From: Helochares maculicollis
Lineage: Eukaryota; Arthropoda; Insecta; Coleoptera; Hydrophilidae
Length of the DNA stretch: 39,662 bases
Reading direction: 5' to 3'
Assembly: GCA_033557835.1 (NCBI GenBank)
Contig: JAWQRO010000406.1
Span: forward strand, 1-39,662
Below are positions 20,150-31,259 of the stretch, in pieces. The stretch's first letter is position 1, and every line of letters starts with the position of its first letter. The notes beneath the pieces were generated by a model that was not told where the DNA came from, ran no database searches, and was given only the letters and a program-made list of their open reading frames with translations. The translations under genes were made by a program, and so were the position numbers.

Positions 20150-21175
20150 ATCATGCTTTGATAAAGTATAATCGCTGGCAAACTTATTCTCACAACGTTC
20201 TCACATTTTGAGATGCCAGAACGAATCGACATAAACGGAATCTTAGTAATTAAATTCTTATCTTCACTGCTAATGTAAATTTCTTTTATTTCAAGATCAC
20301 ATTTTGCTAACTTTACAAAGTAAGTTTCTAAGTGCTAAGAAACATGTAAGCTCTACGTTCAGCACAGCAGATTTAACTAAGAGTGTCTATTTAAAACAAA
20401 GCCAACTTATTCTTGCAATGTTTACATATTTTGAGTTTGCCTGAACAAATTGATGAAAACAAATACTTAAGCTACGGCGAATGCAAGTTTCTTTTACTGT
20501 AAGAGCAAAATTGGTTAACACTTTAAAGTAAGCATTTAACACTAAGAAAAATGTAAGCTGTACCTTCAGTACAACCGATTCGAGCTTCACTCTCAATTAA
20601 AAACGCTTACTTAAATTATTAACATGGAAGCATAACATTCTACTTCTTAATAGTAATCGCATTTTCTTCAACTAAAAATATGGTTTCTTTTGTTCAATTT
20701 AAAAATTCGATGGAACTATTTGTTCTTTAGGAGAATATAATATCCGACAAATCCAATTTATTCTCACAACGTTTACACGTTTTGAGATCGCCTGATCGCA
20801 TCAATATAAACAAATTGAAATGTGTAAATCGTGCTTTCGGCACAGCTGATTCGAGTTTCGCTCTCAATGAAGAGCATATACTTAAGATATAAATATTAAA
20901 TATACTATTTTCTCACAGTATTTCATCAACTAAAAGTTTTTTCTTCAATTTATAATTTTTACAGATATAATCGTTCTTGAAGAGAATGTAATAACCTACA
21001 ATACCAACTTGAGCGAATCGATTAAAACGAAATTTTAGAAGCTGAATGCATCACCTACAGCTAATGTAAACTTTTTTCACTATAAGAGCTACGATTGTAA
21101 AGTAAGCTTCTTACACTAAGAACAGTCTAAGCTGTGTTATTAGCACAGGTGATTCTATGGACATCTTTATGAAGA
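20150..21175 (+). repeat. Degenerate long-period tandem repeat B, unit up to about 350 bp
   Basis: The words ACTTATTCTCACAACGTT...CACATTTTGAGAT...CCAGAACGAATCGA (near 20182) recur near 20405 and 20756 and, truncated, near 21004. The words CTAAGAAACATGTAAGCT...GCACAGCAGATT (near 20335) recur near 20542, 20819 and 21117 as variants of ...CAGCTGATTCGAG. The longest interval, 351 bp, is probably the full unit, and the 223- and 249-bp intervals are deleted forms. No frame is conserved between units. It follows repeat A directly and shares the GCACAG(C/G)TGA word with it, so the two may be one complex satellite-like block. The minus frame 20387-20596 lies inside it and is not credible as a gene. 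Confidence 0.65.
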
Positions 21176-21286
21176 TATGGTTCTTACAAAATTCTTCTAC
21201 ATAATTTTCTTTGGCATGGTAGTTTAGATAATAATTGCCAATATGTAAGCCCGGTCTGTAAGAACAAAAATCACAATAGCTTTTTG

Positions 21287-22030
21287 TCAGATGTCTTTGA
21301 CATGGTGAAGTTCTATTAGAACAAACTTTGCAATTTTTCTTTTACGGTATGGTATTGCGGATTCCTCTTGGAATTTTATTTTCTTTATTTGATTTGGCAG
21401 ATGCTTCCTATTTGTTAAGATGGTGCCTGTTAGATACCATTTATTTTGATTTATTTTTTTAACCAAAATACAGATCGTATAACACGGATGGGTGAATGTA
21501 TAATATTCCTGGGCACCAAAAAACTCCTCCAACAACATCGTTTAAAGTGATTTTCTGATAGTTATAGGCAAGTCGGACCTTATCAATTTCTACAATGAAA
21601 AACTTGCCTAATAAGAACCTCACAAATATAGCTAGTATTTTAGGGTGTTTTTGTGTAAGCTTAATGATTCACTTAGTTGGAGTTTTTGGATTGTAGGTGA
21701 TGAAGGAAACCTCATTTGTAAATAGTGTATTCTTCTAAACAAATTTCTACCCACGATGTACCATGCTTCAACAACTATGAACTTATGAAATCAAAGAAGT
21801 CCGTAGATCTACGTCTTGCATTTAGAATATTTTTAGGTAAAACATCTGGCTGAATTTTTCCCTGGTATATTTGTTTCGAAATATGTAGCTGGCATCGTTT
21901 CGCAACCAGTATAACTAAAAATTTTTAATCGGCATTGCCCACATTTCTTCAATAGTCACATCGTGGCCAATACGACGATAGTGTTATTTTTGATGACTAT
22001 CGGTTTTCGAAATGCTTTAAGCCAATTTTT
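21287..22030 (-). mobile_element. Decayed piggyBac-like transposase
   Basis: The minus strand is open at 21538-21287. It encodes WYLTGTILTNRKHLPNQIKK followed by a Lys-rich stretch and YRKRKIAKFVLIE. This matches the piggyBac region that normally reads Y-L-x-G-T-x-R-x-N-R-K-x-L-P, then a Lys-rich linker, a small R-K-G segment and L-x-W-x-D. Further upstream on the same strand, in other frames, YNPKTPTK before a stop (about 21700) fits the Y-N-P-K-K-P-x-K-(W) segment, and YWLRNDASYIFRNKYTREKF (about 21840-21900) fits the N-terminal catalytic approach. The order and spacing are right for the family. Stops and shifts separate the pieces, and neither the transposase C-terminus nor terminal repeats were found. 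Confidence 0.55.
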
Positions 22031-22565
22031 CCTGATCAGTTGCGTTTAAAATTGCTATAGACAATCTATTTCTCGTTTCCAGTGATGATACTTTTTAAAA
22101 ATGGAGCAGTTTCTTGACATTTGAGAAGCAAATTACCGACCTCAACGCGACAGCACAAATATCTTCGATACATTTAATCTTTTAACAATCTCACGAGTTG
22201 TTATTCGCTAGTTTGCATTAAATTGTTTTTACATGGACAACATTTTTCGATATAATAAAAGTAAAATATATCGAAAATGCAGTTTTTCAAGTATTAAACT
22301 AGCTACTGCGTATAATCAATCGAATTTGTTCACAAGTAAAACTGACTAAGTGTAAAACTGATTGCGAAAAAGATATTTTCTTTTGGGAAAAATTGAAATT
22401 AAATTTAAAACAAAGAAGGAAAACAATGTAAAACAACTTAATTCTATGTAAATTTAAGAAACAATAATTTCCTCAGAATTATTATATAAATGAGAGCTGG
22501 AATCTACCCTCATAGATGGAAAAATTATCGTGATATATTATATAAAATCTAAAGGTAGGAGTAAA
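22031..22565. other. No recognised feature
   Basis: AT-rich. Part of it may still belong to the 5' side of the piggyBac-like element, since such transposases are usually about 600 codons long, but I could not align it. Confidence 0.3.
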
Positions 22566-22569
22566 AAGG

Positions 22570-22830
22570 GTGGATATACAAGTTTCGTGTCGGCATCAGA
22601 AGCGCAGCTCACCCGGATGCAAGGCGAGATGTGGCGGTGGCGGCGGCAATAGCGGTGGAGAAGAAGTGGCCGAAGAAGGAGAAGAAGAGACACAGCTCCT
22701 GATAAGAACGAGATCCGGGGATCGCTTCGGGACAATTTATGGCGGCAACTTTTAAAACACACTCTTGGGGCGGCGCGGCGTATATAACATTCGGTTGGTA
22801 CAGTCAGGGGCAGAAGGATCTCCAGATTAA
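22570..22830 (+). promoter_or_regulatory. GC-rich island with Pho-type site and TATA-like element
   Basis: The island contains a run of GGCGGTGGCGGCGGC (about 22633), a GA-rich stretch (22658-22692) and ATGGCGGC (22739-22746). The complement of the last, CCGCCATAAATT, fits the Pho consensus. TATATAA starts at 22781, about 20-25 bp before CAGTCAGGGG, which could be a loose initiator. That spacing is shorter than the usual 30 bp. An overlapping 61-codon plus frame (22570-22755, Gly/Glu-rich) is low complexity and has no donor, so it is probably incidental. The island may be a promoter, an enhancer or a Polycomb/Trithorax element. Confidence 0.3.
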
Positions 22831-23846
22831 CAACCCTTGTCAGCCCTAAATACGGCTTGATAAGATGATTTTGGCCTCGTAGGGAAGCGAAGCGCCGTCT
22901 GAAAGCACTGCGTTGCGTTGTTGTTTGTTACACACTACATCCCATCATGGCCTCGGTCTGATCAAATCGCTTTCTATTTATTCCGATGGAATGTTATCAT
23001 AGTTATAGTTCTCTGCTGTGAAACTATAACTACATTATAAACGATACGCGTTAATTTATTGCTGTTGTTTCAGGCTAGTTATATCTACGTTTGAAAATTA
23101 TAATATAGAGAATACACGTCCAACTTTTTTTGATTGCGATACTTTCTTGATATTACTTTTATTAATTGATTGAATTTTGCGTAGAGCCATTTTATAAAAC
23201 TCCCAGATCTGTGTGTTGGGTCAAGTTCGAATACTAGAAGTATGGTATTTGTTAACCAAAACAATTTCAATTAAGTCAACTAATCTAAGCATATACCATA
23301 TTCTAGAAAAGTGGCAAAAATGTTATTATAAAGAACGTTTTCTGCGTAGTACATCCCATTAAGTTAATATATATGTCATAATAAACATTAAACTTATAAA
23401 AAACTTAGTAAATCTTCAGTAACAAATTTAAGTCAAAATTTACTTTCCAATTTGTGCTGATATATTATATATATATCTATAGAATATTTCAAATTTCCTG
23501 TCCTGTTCCGAAAATATATTCTGAAACACTTGATCAAACAACATCGGAAACATAATTTAATTATGTAAAACTGCGTAATAGGCCCCACTTTTTTAAATGA
23601 AATAAAAATGAAAAATACGACATAATCAATTTTTATTTTGAAACAAAATTTAGTAGCTTGGTATTATAGCACTTACATATTTGAATTTTTTAACATTTAG
23701 TAAGGCGTTTTGTCAAGTGCTTGTTATCTAGTACACCGTTTTCATATTACAATATATCCCAATATTCGCAAAATTTACTACACTAACGAACAACAATATT
23801 ACAGTCTTTTATAACTTTGAGATCAAATCAGTTAACAATAATCTTT
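22831..23846. other. No supported gene
   Basis: GC-richer until about 22960, where CCTCGTAGGGAAGCGAAGCG (22876) loosely recalls the GC-rich block of the dispersed repeat. Then AT-rich. The 61-codon minus frame at 23085-23270 has no motif. Confidence 0.3.
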
Positions 23847-24875
23847 TTAAAGAAAAGAAATCCAAGTTTTTTTGTAAATTATGGCTTCTCTCTTCGCTTT
23901 TAAGCCGAATATGGAATCGTAATTGCACTTGTTTTCATCCAGATTCAAAAATTGTTCTTCAAAGATATTAGTTTTATTATAGTTATCGCAGTCTGTCTCA
24001 GAAGACGAAGAATAAAATTTTTTTTTCTGTTTACCCTCCTTTGATCTATTCTTCGCAAGTTTAGGTAGCTTATTTTTATAAACTCAATCATCTTTTACAT
24101 TTTTATTTCGGTTTGCTTGTTTTACGTTAATCTATATATTTTTTCTTTTCTGGTTTTCGCTCTACTTCTTTAGCAAGCGTAGTTTTTCAGCATTACTGTT
24201 TAATTTCCGATTTCCAGATGTATCATCATCATCATGTCTTTTTCCTTTCCAGTTTTTTGCTGCTGTGTCCTTTTGGTTTCCCTGAATTCGTCTTAATTGA
24301 TGTCTATATTCTATTTAGTTGAATCTACTCTTCCTATTTCTACTTATATGATTGCTTAGTAGCTATATATAACCTGCTTGGTTCCTGTTGAAACTTTCAT
24401 TGTGGAATCTAACCGTTATCTGTTGATTATTATCGTGTTTTACATTTTTTATCTTCCTAGGTTTCCCTTTCTGTGGTTTTTTTATTCAACTGTTTACTAG
24501 TTTTCACTGGTCTTTATCTGAGTATTCATTTTCAAACACATCCGTGGTATATAGATGTTTATAGTGACCATTCTCGTTACAATATTATACTTTTTTTCAA
24601 CAACACTTTCAGTTGTATGTTTTCTGAATCTTGAATTTTTAGATTCCTGCGGATGAAAATAAATTTTATGGTTTCTACGTTTTCTGGAGAAATAAGACCA
24701 GTTTTTGTTTTTTTATTGATATTGCTGGATACTGGAATAATCGTTCTTAAGAGTTTGGCGGTGTTTGTTCATTATCGGGCAATTTATTAATTTTGTTGAT
24801 GAGATGATCTGACAAACCAAAATTCGCCTTAAATTTTTGTTTCTCAGGTGTATTAGGATTTATGATTTGTGACAT
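23847..24875 (-). pseudogene. Broken Lys/Asn/Ser-rich reading frame, family unknown
   Basis: The minus strand has an ATG at 24875-24873 in good fly context (GTAACAATG). It encodes 42 residues, MSQIINPNTPEKQKFKANFG then LSDHLINKINKLPDNEQTPP and NS, up to a TAA at 24747. Protein-like sequence continues downstream through shifts and stops. From about 24340 to 23847 one frame is interrupted by only a few stops and is strongly Lys/Arg/Asn-rich. It ends with 78 uninterrupted codons (24083-23850) containing KQKKKFYSSSSETD then a Glu/Asn/Asp-rich stretch and DSIFGLKAKREAIIYKK before TAA. A basic, Ser/Asp-patch protein of roughly 340 residues would be nuclear or nucleolar in type, but no domain is recognisable. 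It may be a host pseudogene, a rapidly evolving gene with introns I cannot place, or a transposon-derived ORF. Confidence 0.35.
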
Positions 24876-24889
24876 TGTTACTGATTTAG

Positions 24890-26095
24890 ATTAAGAAATT
24901 TAGAACATATTTCTCACTTTTGATCTTTACGATAGACTTTAATTACTTACTTACTATTAAAACTGTTTAACTTCGCTCAAAATTACTAGACCCATGTTTG
25001 CACTTTTTCAAAAATGTATTTACCGAAAAGACTAAACGTTTGCTATAGAAACATATATATTTTAAAAAAAGTCAATGTTATTGATGAGAAAATAGTTATG
25101 TTTATTTCCCTTAAAAACCAAAAAATACGTACAAGGCAACTTTTCGAGTACTTATTGACTCAGTAGAGGTATTTATGTCTCAAATCTAAATAAGTTTTAA
25201 CAGATAAGTCAGTTGAGATTAAGACTCTACCTAGAAATTTTAAAACACGATTTGTGCTGTTTTAGGAAGTGTCAATTAAAAAGGATTAAAAGGCGATAAT
25301 TAATTCAGACCGTTTTTGCACTACGAAAATGTTATTCAAGATTTTTATGGAAACATGGATGTATTTCTTTAAAATGGCTTCTGCCTTAAAATGGACATAG
25401 AAATACTTCAGATAAATAATAAGTGTTTTGTATTTGAAAATACAAAATATGATAACAACTTAAATAGTGCACTTTCTGAGACTCTCTAATTAGACAATCT
25501 TATCAATTTGGTAGTACTAGCTAGGGCTTTTATAAGCTAAACTATATAAATGATGACGCCAACAGGTCACCCAAAGCATCGTTACAAAAGAAACAATTTT
25601 CTTGAAATCATATAAAATCGATAGTTATTTCAAGAATATTCTACATTCAAATTTTAACATTTATATGTTTGCTAAAAATGTAATCAAATCAAGAGACAAA
25701 AGCAAATACATCATATCAAGAATGCTATATCCGTATAATAATAAAAGACAACTAAGTCGACTCCTGCAATTTTTTTGGGTTTGATTATATAGCATCCAGT
25801 AGTGTGACAATTTAGGAATATATAGATTTACTTAAACACGTTTCCTTCTGTTGATATATAAAATATTCAGAAGTCAAACAGACCTCGCCAATATTAGTTA
25901 GCCATTCTTTTAGACTAACTGCATTTTTACTACGCTTACCAAGTTGAGGGTAATGTAAAACTGTAATAAACGCACGAACGCACATAAAATTTTAACTTGA
26001 TATGTCATGTTAGCCTTGTTTACAAACTATTGAAAGTAGACATGTCATAGTCGTATTTAAAAGGGAACAAATGTAACACCGTAAAAATAGTTTAT
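24890..26095. other. No supported gene
   Basis: AT-rich. A 60-codon plus frame (25602-25784) is Lys/Asn/Tyr-rich as expected of random AT-rich DNA and shows no motif. Confidence 0.3.
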
Positions 26096-26100
26096 GGACT

Positions 26101-26640
26101 ATGGAAATTTACAACCAAATGGTAAATGCCTTGGGTGATGATGCTCCTCCAAAATTAATGGAATGCAGTGACTTATAAACGATTAATTTTTTACATGATA
26201 TGATTTTCAAAAGAATGGAACTGATTCTGTGCCGCGTAACTAAGAATAAGACATGGGCTTACAATTTACAAAGGGGATTGAACGCTATCGTTCAACTCGG
26301 GGCAAGCAAAGGGATCAAAATCAATTAAAAAGGTTATAACAACCATTTTTCGGACTTATAAGAAATGTTATTTGCTTACATAGTAGTAAACAATATCAGG
26401 AATATATTCTGATATCTTTTTGAGTCAATTTATAGAAATAGTTCGTCACAAAAGACCTGCTTTGTAGAAAAAAATCTTCCACCACTGTGGCAATGCACTT
26501 TCCCAAACCAGCGATGTTGTAAAGGCGAAATTAGCCGAATTAAAGTACGAACGCTTGTAACATTCACCTTATTCGCCAGATCCGGTGAATAAGTAATTGC
26601 ATCAGAAGGTTGGAATTTTCTTCCTAGAGCCTTTCTTTAA
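26101..26640 (+). mobile_element. Internally deleted mariner-family transposase remnant
   Basis: The start reads MEIYNQMVNALGDDAPP, matching the helix-turn-helix region of irritans-type mariner transposases (E-I-H-x-x-M-V-x-x-L-G-x-x-A-P-S). After a poorly matching middle with LHDMIF (about 26193), the C-terminal half appears at 26448-26600. It reads RHKRPAL-stop-KK, HHCGNA, then VVKAKLAELKYERL, stop, HSPYSPDP. In the family this is K-R-P-x-L-x-K-K, H-x-D-N-A, ...K-L-x-E-L-x-x-E-L-L-P-H-P-P-Y-S-P-D-L-A-P. The second catalytic Asp is lost (HHCGNA), while the third (YSPD) is still readable. Total length is about half of a full transposase, so the centre, including the first catalytic Asp, has been deleted. 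It lies about 150 bp from the Jockey-type fragment on the other strand. Confidence 0.6.
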
Positions 26641-26789
26641 TTAAATTCAATGCTATGTTCTTTTTTATATGTTGATTTCATTTGAGTGTTGCATCTACTA
26701 TAAGCTCATGCACAAGTATTCGGCAGATTTGCAATAAGGGATGATTTTATAATTAATAGTTATTTTAGAATATTTGTTTTTTACTTGTG

Positions 26790-27530
26790 TAAAATCAAAG
26801 TCTAGGATAGCCGTATCGTCCAGTAATGTAGCTTGCTATTGGACTACTGAAATGTATCGCAAATGTAAAAGAAATATAGCATAAAGCTCAAAACGCGGCC
26901 ACGCGGTGTTCCCACTTTTATTTCTTTCATATGCAAATATACGACAATTTTCATTAATCTAAACATTTTTCCAGCTAAGAAAGGTCTAAAGAAGCCCATG
27001 TATTGTTTCAGAAACATTTTTTTGTAATTTTTGTACAAGTCCAGCATGTTAAGCATTGTCAAATGTCTGCGCCACGTCGACAAATACTATCAAGTACACT
27101 TTTAAGCTGTCTCAATATAATTGACTATCCTATACTAAGTCGATCGTCAAGTGTTTATTTCGAAATTTGAACTGGTGTGTTGAGATCAGCTTCTTCATTT
27201 CAATTATAGATTGCATTATTTTTGGCAGCAGCTTTTTAACTAGTTTGGATAAGAGAGATAAAACTGAGACGGATCTATATGAGGAAGCAAAACTTATAGT
27301 TTTTCCGGATTTGGGGATTAGCGTTACCTCTACCTTCTTCCAAGAATTAAGCACCTGTTTGAACCGGAATGCCACGTTTATATTATGACTTATTTCTCTT
27401 ATTTCTTTTCTAAATAGTTTTTCATTGACTCCTCGGTTATGAAATCATAGCCGAGCGCTTAGTTAGACCTTAAGTTTGTCTTGCTTTCCTCGGCGACCTC
27501 TTTTAGGGTGCCCATATTTCTAAATATTGT
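26790..27530 (-). mobile_element. Jockey-type non-LTR reverse transcriptase fragment
   Basis: On the minus strand, in order, are a region resembling K-x-L-x-x-K-K-A-P-G-Y-D-x-I-T (LGYDFITEE, about 27440), then NSWKKVEVTLIPKSGK, then SYRSVSVLSLLSKLVKKLL and LISTHQFKFRNKHLTIDLV (27375-27130). Motif A follows at 27084-27055 (FVDVAQTFDN), then the VGTPRGRVLSFMLYFF region (about 26905-26870) and motif C as LLDDTAIL (26831-26802). These correspond to the palm and finger motifs of Jockey-clade reverse transcriptases, with the catalytic Asp residues of motifs A and C still readable. At least two frame changes and several stops separate the pieces. Endonuclease, ORF1 and poly(A) tail were not found. 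Plus-strand frame 27167-27388 is a shadow. Confidence 0.7.
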
Positions 27531-28010
27531 TCATTTTTTCCCATTGCAATAGATTCTTTTACGTCTTCTAGAATTTTCCTCTGTAATTAACTACTAGTAA
27601 TACGAAGAAAGTTAGAATATTTCTAATATTTACGCAGGCGAACTATTTGAATGCAAAAAATAAAAAGCTCAATTCATCTTTTTGTTCATAAATTAGAGCT
27701 GATGGGAGAAATAGTGAACCTGCAGCTAATTAGCATACCCTGGACATATTAGTATAGTATATTAGTATATAAACGTGTTGATTGAAGCCTCTCCGGATTT
27801 ACATTAACAATTAACTCTGTAAAGATATATGTAGCTTATTCTAAAGCCGTTAAAAATTAGAAGACACTCAGACATTTAAAGTTGAACTATAATTACTTAA
27901 ATTTAAAAGCAATTTATAATAGTAGCTTAAAATATGTATCAGACTTTTTACTGTTTACTAAGCCGTTTTTGGTTATAATTTCATAAATATTTTCTTACTG
28001 TTCATATCTT
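27531..28010. other. No recognised feature
   Basis: AT-rich. The first 100 bp may still belong to the upstream part of the reverse transcriptase fragment. Confidence 0.3.
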
Positions 28011-28014
28011 TAAA

Positions 28015-28060
28015 GGGAAATGTTGATAGGAGTCGCTCCAAATTTTTTCGTGAAAGCGTC
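28015..28060 (+). repeat. Hairpin-end repeat, diverged copy
   Basis: AAATGTTGATA precedes GGAG-TCG-CTCC (28029-28039, 4-bp stem, 3-nt loop) and AAATTTTTT. The wording and hairpin match the end blocks at 4529, 7919 and 35546, with a shorter stem. The preceding GCTATAC-type words are not clear here. Confidence 0.5.
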
Positions 28061-28149
28061 CCTTTGTAACTATTGTTTTGTAAACCCATTTACAACTTTG
28101 CATTAGGTTAGTTGTACGTTTTAGATGTGCATGTTATGTGTAATTTAAG

Positions 28150-28480
28150 AGGTAGTTTACTGGGAATGTACCGGGGATGCCATCGCCTCCACTCACCACC
28201 ACACTCCGCTCTGCCGCCATCTCCTTCACTGTGCTCTCTGCCACCGCGAGAGCAAACAGCAGAGTCAGTTTTATCAGTGCGATATTATTTTCGCCGCTGT
28301 TTAGATAAGGGAGACGCTAGGGTTGGAAAAATAAATTGCCCTCCGCGGAAAATATAGCCCGACTTTTCCAAAGAACGGATTCGCCCGACCACCACACTCC
28401 ACCTCTTCACCGCTCACCCTTATTGTCCTCCGATCTCTCTTCAGCCCGGTGCGGCCCGCTTAGCTTTTAAAACACCCCAT
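28150..28480. promoter_or_regulatory. GC-rich island with duplicated 13-mer and Pho-type site
   Basis: The strongest GC island of the right half. ACCACCACACTCC occurs exactly at 28195-28207 and again at 28388-28400, 193 bp apart. CTGCCGCCATCTCCT (GCCAT at 28216-28220) fits the Pho consensus, and GCGAGAGC near 28247 and several CACTC (Zeste-type) words lie close by. The 81-codon plus frame at 28112-28357 is Pro/Ser-rich through GC content and shows no domain. Together these suggest a Polycomb response element or enhancer, inferred from motifs only. Confidence 0.3.
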
Positions 28481-28499
28481 CCTTGTCATTCGCAAACTT

Positions 28500-31250
28500 T
28501 GAAGAATTATGTGTGTGTGTTTGTATAAAAGTTATTTGCTTTTTTTCGGGGAGCCCCCGACACGGCGATAATATGATATATATAAAAGTTTGTGGTTTTG
28601 GAGCTTTCCCAAGCTCTGAGGGATGTATGCTTTCTCTCTTGTTTTATTGCTCAAATATTCACGTATTTCCTCTAATATATGGCCTGAAATATTCATGAGT
28701 AAGCAATAAAACGTCATCTTTATGCGCATCTGAATAATTTTCATATTTATAGATGTAGAAATATTTTCTCATTTTACGTTATCAAAATTTGTTCTGTTAT
28801 TATTGGAACGAAAATGTCTTCTCTCAACCTTCATGCATAGCATAGTATCAGCGGATTGAAGTAAGTATAAAATTGTGAGGTGCAAAAAGCAAAAAAATAT
28901 TTTACATTTTCGTACTGCTGACCCATTAATTCTAGTTTAGAATTAAATTTTACTTAAAAATTTGCTGTTTATGCTTAATAGCTTATTACAAAGTCTAGAT
29001 GGATGAATCTGAATGTTTCAATGTAGTATTATCGATTAATGTTGGTATAATTGCAGTTGTCAATAATTGCGTCTTAAGTTTTAGTAGATTTCTATTTTTT
29101 CTTTTTTATAAATTTATCAAATTCTTATCGACAACAAACGGATGTAGACAGCTATGTAAGGCGATCTTTTTCTTTAAACAAGTCGATAACCACGGAATTC
29201 TTTTAAGCGATTAAAGAGTTGAAGAGATTAAGTTTAATTTTGTTTGAAGCCTCCTTTCATTACGATTGTATTTGAGCGAAATGAAACTATATGATACATC
29301 TTTTTAACTTGATAAAAGTGATTTAAAAGTCGTCTTACGTTTTTCGATTCGATAAGCTTAATATTTTCACGCCTTCCAGTATCTGTACGAAACGTTTACT
29401 AGTTTTGTTAATTTCACAGTTAAATTCATACGAAAAATATCCCCCTTTGATTATATCTAACCATCATAAACTAAAAATATATTTTTGTTTCAAACATTAC
29501 TTATACTTTAGAATGATATACAAACATGTTATTTTTAAAATGAGAGTATAATTTATTTTGTCTGCCAAAAATGATGTTAAGCTGCAAATAGACGTCTTTA
29601 AGAGTGTTAATATAAAATCGCGAAAATGTTTTGTTAGGGACAAAGGCAAGACATATAAAAACAAATTTTCCTAAGCTTAGTTTGATTTTTTGTTGCTACG
29701 ACCAGCCGTAGACGAGATATCAATTTGTTTATTAATTAATACTCATGCTTATAAGTAATTTTATTAGTTTCCACATTATTACTCTTAAGAATTTTCTAAT
29801 TTTTATAATCAGTTTCAACATTTATTTTTAGGACATACAAATTGAAAGATGGATTGGTAGTATTTACCTTCTTAGTTGGCTTTTTTAAGACTCCGTATAT
29901 TAATTTGTTTTCAAGACTCTCTAAATTCAGATTTGCTATTTCTTGTTTTAACGATATTTCCCTTACAAATATATTTTGGTTAAGTTCTCATTCCGCGAGT
30001 ACACAAAGTCTAATAAACTATTGATGTTTTTCAACGTTCCTTCTATTTGTAGTCGTGTAAGAAAATGACTGTATGAGATACCAGAAAGTTAAAATCCGAT
30101 GGCCAACCTCTTCATTATTCATTTGCAAGGTTTGTGTCGTCCATTTTGTACTACTTGAACCATATTTCAACTTGACTTTTGCTGATTGTTCCCTCGCCGG
30201 AAAGTTAATTGAAATCGCGAAATTACTCTGCCGCCTTCCAACCATTCTCAAAATGATAATATGGCGAATATGAAGTTGATTATCGGTACGCATTTTTGTT
30301 CGTGAAGGAGAAGATTATTATTATTTATGAAAAAAAAACATATTTTCGAGGAAACAATCGCGCGAAGGATAGCTGCAGTAATTATGCACCAACCTACTAC
30401 TATCTAAATTTAGCCTTATGAAACATTATTTTTTATATTACTCTTATCTAAAACTATAAGTATAAGTAAATTTATTGAGAACTATTTAGTGTTCACCCTC
30501 AATCAGTAGGTTTTTACTTCTTCCTACACCAATTTTTTTACGTTGTACAAATCTTTATAAAAGAGAGTAGAATAAAAAATTATTATCTTTCATTTACATA
30601 ACGAAATAAATAGCGACACAGAATTTAAACTTTAAAAGGAATACTTTTATACAATTGCTTAACATCAGAAATTAATAATTTAATTTTTTTATTTTGTTCA
30701 CAATAAATGAATAGCCTTACAGAAACTTACTAAAGCAATGGTTTTAGTGTTGAAGGATCATGTTATATTTTCATTAATTATCGATATGAATAATTAAAGT
30801 TTTAAAGTTACTTCGAACTTTTAATATTTAACGAACATTTGACAGCGTAATCAAATTAATGAAATATATAATTTTTTTAATATATTTAAAAAATTTTTAT
30901 CAAGAAGTGCTAGATTTCCTAACTTCTGTGTTCGCATATATTGGTTAATTTCCTTTATCTAGTAATATTTAGGAAATACTTCTACCAAAAGCACGGAATT
31001 GTCGAGTACAGAATTCAATTCCAGATCCAATTAATGCAATATTTTTATAAGACTATTTCTAGAGTAGATTGGCTTGAAATTTTATATTGTTTATTTAGTT
31101 GATGCCTGTAACAAATTTTATTTCAGAAACCCCTTTAAATTCCTAGTTTACTTGATAAAATATGAATTCAAATGTATCTAGTTGAGGATAGTGCTTCAGG
31201 AGCTTGAATTTAAACCAAAAGGTGACGCAAGTCTACGATTTTGATATAAT
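28500..31250. other. No supported gene
   Basis: AT-rich. Short frames at 28483-28744, 28999-29214 and 29842-30024 are Ile/Leu/Phe/Lys-rich as expected by chance. A GC-richer patch at 30060-30290 is open on both strands (minus 30018-30293 and plus 30073-30273). The minus reading contains SAKVKLKYGSSSTKWTTQTL and looks somewhat protein-like, but no family or splice pair could be named. Confidence 0.3.
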
Positions 31251-31259
31251 AACCATACG

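Noticed and set aside
20100..20150. Excellent 3' splice site (CTAAT branch word, pyrimidine tract, CGCAG)
   Set aside because: All three frames after 20145 meet stops within a few codons and the site lies at the start of a decayed tandem array, so it is probably incidental.
27167..27388. 73-codon plus-strand frame
   Set aside because: It is a shadow of the Jockey-type reverse transcriptase fragment on the minus strand.
28112..28357. 81-codon plus-strand frame, Pro/Ser-rich
   Set aside because: The frame is open because of GC content, shows no domain, and lies in an island better explained as non-coding.
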